A stretch of 64,000 bases of DNA from NCBI GenBank assembly GCA_035491895.1, contig DATJJY010000091.1, positions 74,602 through 138,601 on the forward strand, written 5' to 3'. This stretch comes from DASTHG01 sp035491895 (GTDB lineage Bacteria > Gemmatimonadota > Gemmatimonadetes > Gemmatimonadales > GWC2-71-9). Position numbers and translations under genes: made by a program. Shown one piece after another: positions 10,485-19,303 of this stretch. The notes below the pieces were generated by a model. That model was not told the origin of the DNA and did no database searches. It worked only from the letters and a program-made list of their open reading frames with translations. Every line of letters begins with the position of its first letter. Within the stretch, counting starts at the first letter, position 1.

Positions 10485-11435
10485 ATGCCCACATCCATAC
10501 TCGTCGTCGACCGCGTTACGAAGCGGTTCTCCGGCCATACGGCCGTGGACGGGCTGTCGCTCGAGGTGCCACCCGGTGTGATCTATGGCCTCCTCGGTCC
10601 GAACGGCGCGGGCAAGACGACGACCATTCGCATGATCATGGACATCTTCGTCCCCGATGAGGGGAGCGTTCATCTGTTCGAGGGCGCGGGTTCGGCGCGC
10701 GACTACGCCCACCGCATCGGTTTCCTTCCCGAGGAGCGAGGCCTGTATCCCAAGATGCGCGTGCTGGATGCGCTGCTCTTTCTCGCCCAGATGCGCGGGA
10801 TGGACCGGCGCGGAGCGCGTGTCAGGGCTCTCGAATGGCTCGAGCGACTGGGTCTCTCGGCCTGGCAGCGCAGGAAAGTGTCGGAGCTCTCCAAGGGGAT
10901 GCAGCAGAAGGTGCAGTTCGTGTCGGCCCTGCTCCACGATCCCGAGCTCCTCGTCCTCGACGAGCCGTTCTCCGGCCTCGATCCTGTGAACGCCGATGTG
11001 ATGCGGCAGACGGTCCTCGATCTGCGACGACGGGGGAAGACGATCCTGTTTTCCACCCAGATCATGGAGCACGCCGAGAAGCTGTGCGACCAAATCTGCA
11101 TCATCGCCCGCGGAAAGAAGCTGGTTGACGACTCCTTGACCCATGTGAAGGAAGGGTTTGGGGGACGCCATCTGATCGTGGCGTTCGACGGCAATCGCGG
11201 CGGCGCGGATGCGGTGTTCACCGACCGGACACTCGTCACGAAGCTCGAGGACTTTGGGCCCTATGCGGAGGTCGAGATGGCGACGGGTGCGGACGCCCAG
11301 GTCATCCTGCGGGCGCTGGTCGACTCGGGTGCGCGCCTGTCGCGTTTCGAAATCGCCGCTCCCTCGCTCCACACGATCTTCGTGAATCTCGTCGGACCGG
11401 ACGCGGCGACCGCCGAGGGACGGACCCATGCCTAG
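10485..11435 (+). CDS. ABC transporter ATP-binding protein, NatA-like
   Basis: 316 residues from ATG 10485; the frame is open further upstream but that stretch overlaps sufU and has no homology features. It shows Walker A GPNGAGKTT (about residue 41), the signature LSKGMQQK, Walker B LLVLDEPFSGLDP and a C-terminal domain of about 90 residues typical of DUF4162-type exporters. It overlaps the permease gene downstream by 8 bases. By family knowledge NatAB systems export sodium or other small cations or drugs. The pair is well supported; the substrate cannot be read from the sequence. Confidence 0.9.
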   Translation: MPTSILVVDRVTKRFSGHTAVDGLSLEVPPGVIYGLLGPNGAGKTTTIRMIMDIFVPDEGSVHLFEGAGSARDYAHRIGFLPEERGLYPKMRVLDALLFLAQMRGMDRRGARVRALEWLERLGLSAWQRRKVSELSKGMQQKVQFVSALLHDPELLVLDEPFSGLDPVNADVMRQTVLDLRRRGKTILFSTQIMEHAEKLCDQICIIARGKKLVDDSLTHVKEGFGGRHLIVAFDGNRGGADAVFTDRTLVTKLEDFGPYAEVEMATGADAQVILRALVDSGARLSRFEIAAPSLHTIFVNLVGPDAATAEGRTHA

Positions 11436-12699
11436 GATGTTCGCCGTCGTGCGACGGGAGTTCGTGGAGCGAGTGCGCACCAAGTGGTTCTGGATCGGAA
11501 CGATTCTGGGTCCGCTGTTCTTCGGCGGCATGATTCTGGTTCGACTCCTGACCGGATCGCACTCGGGGGTCGAGCGGCGCGTCGCCGTCGTGGATGGGAC
11601 GCGGAACGGCGCCGGTGCGCGAATGGTAGACGGCCTGCGCGCGAGCCTTGATCGCTTCCACATCGCCAGCGTGCCGGCATCCGCCAGCGTGATCGACTCG
11701 CTCACCGCCGCAGTGATCGCAAAGCAGCTCGACGGGTTCATGGTGGTCGCGGACAGCACCTTCGACAACGGCATCGTCGATTATCGTGGATCGAATGTCT
11801 CCTCACTCGCCGATATGGAGGAGCTGCAGTCCACGCTGGGCCGTGAGATCTTCGCCGTCCGGTTGGAGCGGCACGGGATCGATCCGAACGTCGTGCGAAA
11901 CGCCCAGATCACGGTGACCATGACGACTCGGAAGATCACGGGAACGAAGGTGACGGGAGAAAGCGGGGAGCAGGCGTTCGCCCTGGCCTTCGCGATGGCG
12001 GTCATCCTGTTCCTGGCGATCATCCTCTACGGCATCAACGTGATGAGCTCGGTGCTGGAGGAGAAGACGACGCGGATCGTCGAAGTGCTCGTCAGCTCAA
12101 TACGACCCTTCCAGCTCATGCTCGGCAAGGTGCTGGGGGCGGGGGCAGTCGGCATCGTGCAGCTCACCGTGTGGCTGTTCTCGGTCAAGGTCCTTGCGGG
12201 CCAGCAGGACCGCCTGGCGGATTTGGCGGGCGTCGATCACACGAGCGGTGGCGGAGCGGCTTTCCACCTCCCGCAGGTGCCGACCGCCACGATGGCCGTG
12301 TTCATCATCTATTTTCTCCTGGGCTATTTCCTGTACGCGGCGATCTTCGCGGCCGTCGGAGCCATGTCCGGAAGCGAACAGGAGGCTCGACAGGCTCAGA
12401 CGCCGGTCAGCTTGCTGCTGATGGTCCCGTATCTTTCCGTCTTCGGCATCCTCAACGATCCCGGCAGCCCGTTCGCCCTGTGGCTCACGTACGTGCCATT
12501 CTGGTCCCCCGTCGCAGTGCCGGTCCGCTGGTCGGCGTCCCCGATCCCCGGGATCCAGCTGGCGGTCTCACTCGCGGTGCTGGCCGCGTCCGTGCTGGGC
12601 GTCACGTGGCTCGCGGCCCGCATTTATCGGGTTGGGATTCTGATGACGGGGAAGCGCCCGACGTTCCGTGAAGTGGTGCGCTGGGTGAGTGCCGGCTAG
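11428..12699 (+). CDS. ABC-2 type permease, NatB-like
   Basis: 423 residues. An N-terminal transmembrane helix (about 21-38) is followed by a large extracytoplasmic domain of about 150 residues, then a block of about five helices beginning at ALAFAMAVILFLAIILYGINVMSS and the conserved LEEKTTRIVEVLVSSIRPFQLMLGK segment typical of ABC-2 permeases with NatB architecture. Its start overlaps the ATPase gene. It ends tail to tail with the minus-strand glycosyltransferase gene, overlapping by 4 bases, so there is no room for a separate terminator. Confidence 0.88.
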   Translation: MPRMFAVVRREFVERVRTKWFWIGTILGPLFFGGMILVRLLTGSHSGVERRVAVVDGTRNGAGARMVDGLRASLDRFHIASVPASASVIDSLTAAVIAKQLDGFMVVADSTFDNGIVDYRGSNVSSLADMEELQSTLGREIFAVRLERHGIDPNVVRNAQITVTMTTRKITGTKVTGESGEQAFALAFAMAVILFLAIILYGINVMSSVLEEKTTRIVEVLVSSIRPFQLMLGKVLGAGAVGIVQLTVWLFSVKVLAGQQDRLADLAGVDHTSGGGAAFHLPQVPTATMAVFIIYFLLGYFLYAAIFAAVGAMSGSEQEARQAQTPVSLLLMVPYLSVFGILNDPGSPFALWLTYVPFWSPVAVPVRWSASPIPGIQLAVSLAVLAASVLGVTWLAARIYRVGILMTGKRPTFREVVRWVSAG

Positions 12700-14204
12700 C
12701 GCGATTCGAGGCTGCGCGCGCGGACCAGGATGGAATCCGCGATGGCCGAGTCCCCTCGAGCGAGCGCTGCACGCGCTTCGAATTCATAATAGAACGGGCA
12801 GCGACGGCACAGCTGATCGAGCCGTACCAGCTGCGAATCGGCGAGCTGGGCGTCGCCGAGGGTGAATGCGGCGTCCGCCCCTACCATGAGCAGCTTGGGC
12901 GCATTCGTCGTGATTGCCGCCGCCACCCGAAAATCCCGCAGCGCCTCGGCCGGCCGGTGTTGGGCGAGCGCAGTGGTGGCCGTCCACATCGGCGCCACAT
13001 ACGAGCGGGGCGAATCGCGCACCACGCTCTGCAGCACCGATGCGGAGTCCCTCCAGACCGGGACTCGCAGCGCGGTTCGCGCGCCGGCCGCCAGTACGAT
13101 CGCCACCGCGACGAGCCTCAGCCGCGAAAGGCGCAGATCCCCAGCCGCGGCGCCAAGCGCAATCGCCAATCCGGCCGACGGCAGGTACAGGGTGCGCTCG
13201 GCGACCAGAACGCCGGTCAGGAACAGCACGTTGGCCACGGGCAGCAGCGCAACGCCGGTCCACAGCAATCCGAACGCAATCGCCGGGCGCCGCCTGTACA
13301 AGACAACGATCAGCGCCGCCCAGAGCCCGAGGCACAGCGCGCCAAGCAGGAAGCGCGCGTCGAGTGGAGTCGTCAGCAACGTCCGCTCGGCCGGGGAGTA
13401 ATCGACGCGCAGGTGCGCCGGGAAGAGCAGCAACCGCGCGACGTCCGCGAACGACCCGACGGCCGTCAGGCGCGTCGCCGCGAAGCTCGCTCCCACGAAC
13501 ACCGGCGCCACCTGCACCTGATCCGCGTACGGGTGAAGCACCCACCAGCGCACGACGCCGTAGCACAGGGCTACGCACACCCAGCCCCCTAGGTATTCGA
13601 GCAGGCGACGCCGGGAGGGTCGGTGCCCCACCCCGGTCAACCACCCCGCTGCGATCAAACCCGGCACGCTCGCGGCCGTCTCCTTGGAGAGCAAGCCGAG
13701 TGTCAATGCGACGAGACTCCACGCCAGTTGATCGCGCTCCAGCGCGGCGTACACAGAGAGCATCGCGAAGAGCGACGCCAACACTTCCGCTCTGCCGACC
13801 AGATTGGCCACTGCTTCCACGTGAACCGGATGAACCGCAAAGACCATCCCTGCCAGCAACGCCCCACCCGTCGAATCAGACCAGCGTCGTGCCAACGCAG
13901 CGACGGTCACGCTCGCGGCGACGTGCCACAACACGTTCACCGCGTGCAGCCAGACCAGCTGGCCGCTCTGCCAGTCGAGCGCGAACGAGGCGATGGTCAG
14001 GGGCCGGTACATCGCGGCCCCCGCTGCCGGCGGCCAGTACGGCGTCGCAAACGCCTCGAGGAGTCCACTCCATCGGTGCACGAGGGGATTGGTCGCGATG
14101 ATGGGGACGTCATCCAGCGCGAAACCAAGGCGCAGCGCCCCGAGGTAGACCAGGAAGGCGCTGGCGGCGACGGTCAGATAGGCGCGCGTCGGCGATGGCG
14201 TCAT
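12696..14204 (-). CDS. Polytopic TMTC-like (GT-C) membrane glycosyltransferase with a helical C-terminal domain
   Basis: 502 residues with about ten membrane helices. An acidic pair D31-D32 (LDDVPII) sits in the first outer loop, as in GT-C enzymes. The motif HPVHVEAVANLVGRAE (about 125-140) is the signature of the TMTC/DUF1736 group, known in eukaryotes as O-mannosyltransferases followed by TPRs. Residues about 400-502 are soluble and TPR-like. In bacteria these proteins are largely uncharacterised; surface-protein glycosylation is an inference. It faces the Tad pilus operon across a 465-base gap and might modify pilus or other surface proteins, but nothing in the sequence proves this. Confidence 0.75.
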   Translation of the reverse strand: MTPSPTRAYLTVAASAFLVYLGALRLGFALDDVPIIATNPLVHRWSGLLEAFATPYWPPAAGAAMYRPLTIASFALDWQSGQLVWLHAVNVLWHVAASVTVAALARRWSDSTGGALLAGMVFAVHPVHVEAVANLVGRAEVLASLFAMLSVYAALERDQLAWSLVALTLGLLSKETAASVPGLIAAGWLTGVGHRPSRRRLLEYLGGWVCVALCYGVVRWWVLHPYADQVQVAPVFVGASFAATRLTAVGSFADVARLLLFPAHLRVDYSPAERTLLTTPLDARFLLGALCLGLWAALIVVLYRRRPAIAFGLLWTGVALLPVANVLFLTGVLVAERTLYLPSAGLAIALGAAAGDLRLSRLRLVAVAIVLAAGARTALRVPVWRDSASVLQSVVRDSPRSYVAPMWTATTALAQHRPAEALRDFRVAAAITTNAPKLLMVGADAAFTLGDAQLADSQLVRLDQLCRRCPFYYEFEARAALARGDSAIADSILVRARSLESR

Positions 14205-14669
14205 GTGAGGTGTCGCACACTCTCTCCGTGGCTCGCGTTACACGACGTGCCGCTCCGGTGCGTCATTCGGTGCAGACGTCCGTTGCCGCCGGAATGTAAC
14301 GTAACATATTGTGATGTAATGAGTTGTCAAAGAACCCTGAATTGTCACCAGGTTGGTGCGTTACTTCTCGTCGTGTCGGTTTTTCGCAGCAAATCGTAGA
14401 GTCGGTCCGTCAGTTTGCTGCGGCACCGCTACACCACTCCCCGAAGAATACCCAATAGCGACTCGGTTCCCCGTTCAGGCTCCCGACAGGACGTATCCCG
14501 AGACGTTTGTGCTGCACAACGCTCGCGACGATCGATCGGCGACGGCTGCGCGGCGGCGAGGAACACTGGTTGCGTTGGCCCCATGCCACCGATGGCATGT
14601 GCCATCCGGAGCGCTCGTGCCTGGACACGGGCTTACCACTGTCTGGGCCGTTCGGCCCGGGAGGATTCG
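14205..14669 (+). promoter_or_regulatory. Gene-free 465-base region with promoter motif and structured leader of the pilin gene
   Basis: No coding region is supported here. An AT-rich core (14291-14330) holds GTGATGTAATGAGTTGT (14311-14327), matching the sufR upstream element at 15 of 17 positions and containing an extended -10-like TGATGTAAT. If transcription starts there, the pilin mRNA has a leader of about 340 bases. Two hairpins are clear: CATGCCA-CCGA-TGGCATG (about 14582-14599), and GGGCCG-TT-CGGCCC (14645-14658) directly abutting the Shine-Dalgarno GGGAGG (14659-14664). Post-transcriptional control of pilin synthesis is therefore plausible. No known riboswitch class is recognised. Confidence 0.45.
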
Positions 14670-14864
14670 ATGAAGCAGCTGTTGCAGCGTCTTTGGAACG
14701 ACCAGTCGGGGCAGGGAATGGTGGAGTATGCCCTGATCGTCGGGCTGGTGGCAGTCGGTCTGATCGCGGTGTTCCTCTTCCTGCGTAACAGCACCGGGAA
14801 CGTGTTGAACACGGCGGCCGACTCACTGCAGAACACGCCTGCGACTCCGTACGTCACTCACTGA
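14670..14864 (+). CDS. flp: Flp/Tad-type pilin
   Basis: 64 residues, start ATG 14670 with Shine-Dalgarno GGGAGG 5 bases upstream. It has a short basic leader, then the Flp processing region SGQGMVEYALIVGLVAVGLIAVFLFL: cleavage is expected after a glycine before the hydrophobic helix, with the E-Y pair characteristic of Flp pilins. It forms the shaft of the Tad pilus after processing by the prepilin peptidase encoded next. It is the first gene of the locus and lies behind a long structured leader. Confidence 0.93.
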   Translation: MKQLLQRLWNDQSGQGMVEYALIVGLVAVGLIAVFLFLRNSTGNVLNTAADSLQNTPATPYVTH

Positions 14865-14953
14865 CGAGTGACGACGGCGCGGAAAGAAAGCCGAGGGGCG
14901 AGCCGGACCCGAAATCCGGCTCCCCCCGCTTCCCGGGCGAGATCGCAAGTCTG

Positions 14954-15475
14954 ATGACCACCCTCTCGACCATAGCGCTCCTGGCGCTGCTCGGGCCCGC
15001 TTGCTGGTTCGACGTACGAGAGCGACGGATACCGAACGTGGTGACGGTCGCGGGAGCGATCGCGGCGCTGCTGTTGCGCTGGTCGATGGGGTGGGGGCCA
15101 CTGCTCGAAGGCGTCTTGGGCGCTGGACTCGCGCTGTTGGTTGCGCTGTTGCCGTTTGCGCTGGGGCTGTTGGGTGGTGGAGACGTGAAGCTGCTCGGAG
15201 CAGTCGGAGCATTCGTAGGAGCGGATCGTCTGTTCGGAGGGCTGCTGCTGATCGCCGTCGTGGGCGGCGTGCTGGCGTTGGTCGAGGCCATACGGCAGCG
15301 CGCATTGGGCCGCACCCTGGCCAGTACCGTCGGTCTTGGAAAGCACTGGTTGTTGTTCGGTCGCGCCGGCGTTTCGCAGACACTCGAGTCGCCCGGGATC
15401 ATGGCGATTCCATATGGCGTCGCGATCGCCGTCGGATCCCTGGTGTGGTGGTTCATGGGAGGGACGACTCTGTGA
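14954..15475 (+). CDS. cpaA: A24 prepilin peptidase TadV/CpaA
   Basis: 173 residues, five to six membrane helices. The two aspartates of the A24 aspartic peptidases are visible: the first in CWFDVRERRIPN (about residue 20), the second in the GGGDVKLLGAVGAFVG motif (about residue 77). It lacks the N-terminal methylase domain of PilD, as usual for TadV. It cleaves the Flp pilin and the TadE/G pseudopilins. Its stop overlaps the tadE GTG as GTGA. Confidence 0.92.
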   Translation: MTTLSTIALLALLGPACWFDVRERRIPNVVTVAGAIAALLLRWSMGWGPLLEGVLGAGLALLVALLPFALGLLGGGDVKLLGAVGAFVGADRLFGGLLLIAVVGGVLALVEAIRQRALGRTLASTVGLGKHWLLFGRAGVSQTLESPGIMAIPYGVAIAVGSLVWWFMGGTTL

Positions 15476-15903
15476 AAACGCGTCAGTGGCGTGCAAAACG
15501 CGTGGGCCGAGACGAGCGCGGGCAAGCGATGGTGGAGTTCGCGATCGTGCTGCCGTTACTGCTACTGCTGATGGTCGCCGTGTTCGAATTCGGCAGGGCA
15601 TGGAACGTGTACCACGCCGAGACGGACGCCGCTCGGTTGGGGGCCCGGAGCGCGGCGGTCGCCGATCCGGCGACGACCCAAGACTCGGTATACGCGATTG
15701 TCCGTCGCGCTCTCTCGCGCGACGCGATCGATACCAGCACCGCCACGATCACGCTCAGTGGGTGGCGCGCCGGTACGGGAACTCCCGTGACCGTCGCGCT
15801 CGAAGTCCCGTACACGTTCGTCATCCTGCGGCCGCTCATGATGTGGACGAATTCTCAGGCCGCCATCACGCTGCGATCCACCTTCGTGATGCGCAACGAA
15901 TGA
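15472..15903 (+). CDS. tadE: TadE-like pseudopilin
   Basis: 143 residues from GTG 15472, chosen because it overlaps the prepilin peptidase stop and gives a short basic leader. The motif DERGQAMVEFAIVLPLLLLLMVAVFEFGR is the TadE signature: cleavage region, E+5-like glutamate and one long hydrophobic helix. The rest is a small periplasmic domain. It is a minor pilin needed for Tad pilus assembly. Confidence 0.88.
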   Translation: MKTRQWRAKRVGRDERGQAMVEFAIVLPLLLLLMVAVFEFGRAWNVYHAETDAARLGARSAAVADPATTQDSVYAIVRRALSRDAIDTSTATITLSGWRAGTGTPVTVALEVPYTFVILRPLMMWTNSQAAITLRSTFVMRNE

Positions 15904-15934
15904 CACAGGCAATCGACAGGTTCAGGAGGTCGTG

Positions 15935-16762
15935 GTGAAGCAACGCCGACTTTGGGTCGTTCTGCTGCTGGCGCTCGTGTCCGGTGGCGCAGCTGCGTAT
16001 CTCGCTCTGGCGTACCTGCGGGATCGCACCCCGCGGCTCATGGCTGCCGAGGCGTCGCATGTCCAGGTGGCGGTTGCCGTGCGCGACCTTCCACTCGGAG
16101 CGGTCCTCGGGCCGGCCGACGTGCGCATGATCGACTGGATGGGCGAAGCCGTGCCGCCCGGGTACGTCCGCTCCGCGCAGGACGCTGTGGGACGCGGCCT
16201 CATCACATCGGTCAAGACCAACGAGGTGCTGCTGGAGACGCGGCTCGCGCCGCGCGGCGCCGGCGGCGGGTTGTCGGTCACGATTCCCGACGGCCAGCGG
16301 GGCGTCAGCGTCCGGGTGGACGACGTGATCGGCGTCGCCGGGTTCGTCATGCCGGGCACACGCGTGGACGTGCTCGTCACGCTGCCGCCCGAGCCGCAGC
16401 TCGATCAGAAGCTCTCCCTCTCTCAGATCGTGCTGCAGAACGTGCAAGTGCTCGCAGTCGGCCAGGTGGTGCAACAGGACGCGCAGGGCAAACCAATGAC
16501 CGTATCGGTCATCACGTTACTCGTGTCGCCGAAGGACGCCGAAACCCTGGTTCTCGCTTCGAACGAGGGGAAGATCCAGCTCGCGCTGCGCAACACGCTC
16601 GATCTGGCCGATATCCGGACGTCCGGGGCGACCGCTCGGACGTTGCTCCCCGGCCAACGGTCACCTGCGGATGTCGTCGCTCGGCCTCGCACCCCGGCTC
16701 CCGATGCCGGGACGGTGGTGGAGGCGTACAAGGGCGGCGTCCGGACTCTCGTCAAGTTCTGA
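15935..16762 (+). CDS. cpaB: Flp pilus assembly protein CpaB/RcpC
   Basis: 275 residues from GTG 15935, preferred over the adjacent GTG 15932 because AGGAGG (15924-15929) is then correctly spaced. An N-terminal membrane helix (about 5-24) is followed by a SAF domain (VAVRDLPLGAVLGPADVRMIDW) and the RcpC/CpaB region with the VSVRVDDVIGVAGFVMPGTRVDVLVTL motif. The protein is periplasmic, anchored in the inner membrane, and stabilises the secretin. It is followed by cpaC after a 14-base gap. Confidence 0.9.
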   Translation: MKQRRLWVVLLLALVSGGAAAYLALAYLRDRTPRLMAAEASHVQVAVAVRDLPLGAVLGPADVRMIDWMGEAVPPGYVRSAQDAVGRGLITSVKTNEVLLETRLAPRGAGGGLSVTIPDGQRGVSVRVDDVIGVAGFVMPGTRVDVLVTLPPEPQLDQKLSLSQIVLQNVQVLAVGQVVQQDAQGKPMTVSVITLLVSPKDAETLVLASNEGKIQLALRNTLDLADIRTSGATARTLLPGQRSPADVVARPRTPAPDAGTVVEAYKGGVRTLVKF

Positions 16763-16776
16763 AACGGGGCAAACAC

Positions 16777-18057
16777 GTGCAACGGGTTTTCAGTACAGGT
16801 CGGATCTGTTTTGCGGCTCTGGTGATGCTGGCCACACTCGGGACTCGCCGCGCGGTCGCGCAACGAGTGATATCCGGGGCGGAGAAAGTCGTCACGATGT
16901 CCGCCGGAGCGTCGGCGCTACTCGTGTATGATACGCCGGTTGCGCGGTTTTCGATCGGTGAGCTCACCGTCGCGGACGCCAACGTGGTCTCGCCGAAAGA
17001 AGTCCTCGTGACGGGCAAGAAGCTCGGCACAACGAGTCTGCTCGTGTGGGACAACACTGGTGGGGTGCACGTGTACTCGCTCGAAGTCACCGCCGACGCC
17101 CCGGCGCTCGAGCGCTACCTCCGCAATCTGTTTCCACGGGATTCGATGGCCGTCACGGCCAGCTCCAATACGGTCACGCTGACCGGTCGAGTACACAACC
17201 CTGCGGTGGATCGCCAGGCTGTCGACATCGCCAAGGCTACAGGTGCGGTGGTGATCGACCAGCTCCAGGCCCCCCCGGGCCGTCAGATCCTGTTGCAGGT
17301 GGAGTTCGCGGAGGTGAACCGGGACGCCATCAAGCAGATGTCGAGTATCCTCTCGACGGTGAACCCCGATCGGTTCGCGCATATCCTCATGGACTCGGTG
17401 GAGACCGTTTCTGACGGCTTGATGCGCCTCTTCCTGGCGGACGCGAACGCCCAATTCTCGGCGGCGATTCGCGCGCTGCGCTCCACCGGGGACTTCCGCA
17501 GTCTCGCCGAGCCCAACCTGCTGACACTCCCCGGCCAGGAAGCGTCGTTCCTCGCCGGCGGGGAGTTTCCGTACCCCAGCGTCCAGAGCGGCGCGCAGTC
17601 CGGCGCGATTACGATCGTCTTCAAGGAGTTCGGGATCCGGCTGAAGTTCACACCGACCATCACCGAGGGCGGCAGCATCCGCCTGCACGTGGCGCCCGAA
17701 GTTTCCTCGTTGGACTTCGCGAACGCGTTGACGTTGAACGGCTTTCAGATCCCCAGTCTGCTCACGCGGCGGGCCGAGACGGACGTGGAGCTGCGCGACG
17801 GCCAGCACCTGGCGATCGCCGGCCTGCTCGATAACACGATGCTGAAGAGCGTTAGCAAGATCCCGATTCTGGGTGACATACCGATCCTGGGCACGTTCTT
17901 CCGGTCGACCGATGCGCAGCAGCGGCGCACCGAGCTCCTGGTCGTCGTGACACCGCGGTTGGTGGAGGCGAGCGACGTAGCGCCGAAGCTGCCTACGGGC
18001 GAAGCCAAGACGTGGCCCTGGGACTCCTACATGCGTATCGGGCCGGACGGACACTAA
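16777..18057 (+). CDS. cpaC: Tad pilus secretin CpaC/RcpA
   Basis: 426 residues from GTG 16777. A signal peptide ends RRAVAQ. It has an N-terminal pilus/BON-like domain (about 30-150), then the secretin domain (about 180-410) with VEFAEVNRDAIKQMSS, PNLLTLPGQEASFLAGGEFPYP and the C-terminal LLVVVTPRLV. It forms the outer-membrane channel through which the Flp pilus passes. The frame is open upstream across cpaB but has no features there. No RcpB/CpaD gene is found in the cluster. Confidence 0.92.
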   Translation: MQRVFSTGRICFAALVMLATLGTRRAVAQRVISGAEKVVTMSAGASALLVYDTPVARFSIGELTVADANVVSPKEVLVTGKKLGTTSLLVWDNTGGVHVYSLEVTADAPALERYLRNLFPRDSMAVTASSNTVTLTGRVHNPAVDRQAVDIAKATGAVVIDQLQAPPGRQILLQVEFAEVNRDAIKQMSSILSTVNPDRFAHILMDSVETVSDGLMRLFLADANAQFSAAIRALRSTGDFRSLAEPNLLTLPGQEASFLAGGEFPYPSVQSGAQSGAITIVFKEFGIRLKFTPTITEGGSIRLHVAPEVSSLDFANALTLNGFQIPSLLTRRAETDVELRDGQHLAIAGLLDNTMLKSVSKIPILGDIPILGTFFRSTDAQQRRTELLVVVTPRLVEASDVAPKLPTGEAKTWPWDSYMRIGPDGH

Positions 18058-18078
18058 ATGCGGTCAGGAGGTGCGGTG

Positions 18079-19278
18079 ATGCGCACGACATCTCAGGCGT
18101 TGCGGTCCGAGCGGGGCGCCACGCTGATACTGGTCGCGGTCGCCATGACCGCGCTGCTCGGGTTCCTCGCGCTGGCGATCGATTTGGGAATGCTCTATGT
18201 CGCCCACAGCGATGCGCAGCGTGCCGCCGATGCGGCGGCGCTGGCCGGGGCGAGCGCGTTTCTGGACTACTCGAACTCCGCGGCGGTGGGTCCTGCGCGC
18301 CAGCGCGCGCTGGAGTACGCCGAGCGCAACACCTTCCAGAACGGGCCGATCGACTCGACTCAGGTCGCGATCACCGTGTTGCAGGACAGCGGCAAGGTGG
18401 GTGTCTACGTCCACCGCGATTCGGTGCAGATGATGTTCGCCCGCGTGCTCGGCATCCGGACCGTTCCGGTCGCCGCGTTCGCGGCCGCACAGGCGGTCCA
18501 GGCGGGCGCCGCCAAGTGCCTCAAGCCGTTCGCGATTCCCGACATGTGGTACGACGCGAATGGGGACGGTAACGGGGATCGCGTAATGGACAACGGTGAG
18601 ACCTGGGTGTTCGGCGACAATCCCGGCGATCGCTACCAGGCCTATTCCGGTCCCTCGGGCGGACCGACCGAGACCGGCTATGGCAGCTCATGGCGCAACT
18701 CCACCTCGCCGGGGTTCGCCAACGACTTTGGTCGCCAGATCAACATCAAGTCGCAGGACCCGAACTCGCCCTACGTGGCGAATCCCGGCGTGTTCATGCC
18801 GTGGCAGGTCCCAACCGACCCTTCCGAGGTTCCGTGCAAGGGAGGCTTCGGCGGCGGTGCCGCGGCGTACCGGAACGATATCTGTTCCTGCAACAACTCG
18901 AGCATCACGCTTGGCGCGCCGTATCCGATCAAGACCGGCAACATGGAAGGTCCGACGTTCCAGGGCGTGGGAGAGCTGATCAAGGATGATCCCGGAGCCT
19001 ACTGGGACAATGCCACGCAAAGCGTCAAAGGCTCGACGTACGGCTCGGGCTGGATGAACAGCCCGCGCGTCGTCAAGCTCGCGTTGTTCGCTCCGGGGCA
19101 GATCACCAAGTCGGGGATGACGACGATCACGTTCAACAACTTCGCGCTGATGTTCATCGAATCGCAGCCCAAACAAAAGGATCCGGTGACGGGACGCTTC
19201 TTGTTCTACGTCTCGGGCACCGGCGACCCCGGGGCGCAGACGGGTTCGCTCGTCAAGACCCTGAAGCTCGTCAAGTGA
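18079..19278 (+). CDS. TadG-like pilus-associated protein with an EF-hand-like loop
   Basis: 399 residues from ATG 18079, preferred over ATG 18058 because AGGAGG (18066-18071) lies 7 bases upstream. The N-terminus has the TadE/G helix (RGATLILVAVAMTALLGFLALAIDLGMLYVAHSDAQRAADAAALAGA), the usual TadG signature. Residues 163-174 read DGNGDRVMDNGE, an exact 12-position EF-hand-type loop (D1, N3, D5, D9, E12), suggesting calcium binding. No von Willebrand A domain is visible. The C-terminal part has no recognised fold. It is probably a cell-envelope anchored component of the Tad system. Confidence 0.82.
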   Translation: MRTTSQALRSERGATLILVAVAMTALLGFLALAIDLGMLYVAHSDAQRAADAAALAGASAFLDYSNSAAVGPARQRALEYAERNTFQNGPIDSTQVAITVLQDSGKVGVYVHRDSVQMMFARVLGIRTVPVAAFAAAQAVQAGAAKCLKPFAIPDMWYDANGDGNGDRVMDNGETWVFGDNPGDRYQAYSGPSGGPTETGYGSSWRNSTSPGFANDFGRQINIKSQDPNSPYVANPGVFMPWQVPTDPSEVPCKGGFGGGAAAYRNDICSCNNSSITLGAPYPIKTGNMEGPTFQGVGELIKDDPGAYWDNATQSVKGSTYGSGWMNSPRVVKLALFAPGQITKSGMTTITFNNFALMFIESQPKQKDPVTGRFLFYVSGTGDPGAQTGSLVKTLKLVK

Positions 19279-19303
19279 TCGAACGACAGGGGGAGTTTGA
19301 CAC

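Noticed and set aside
14205..14669. Cyclic-di-GMP riboswitch in the pilin leader
   Set aside because: The conserved core of the GEMM classes could not be found; only generic hairpins are present.
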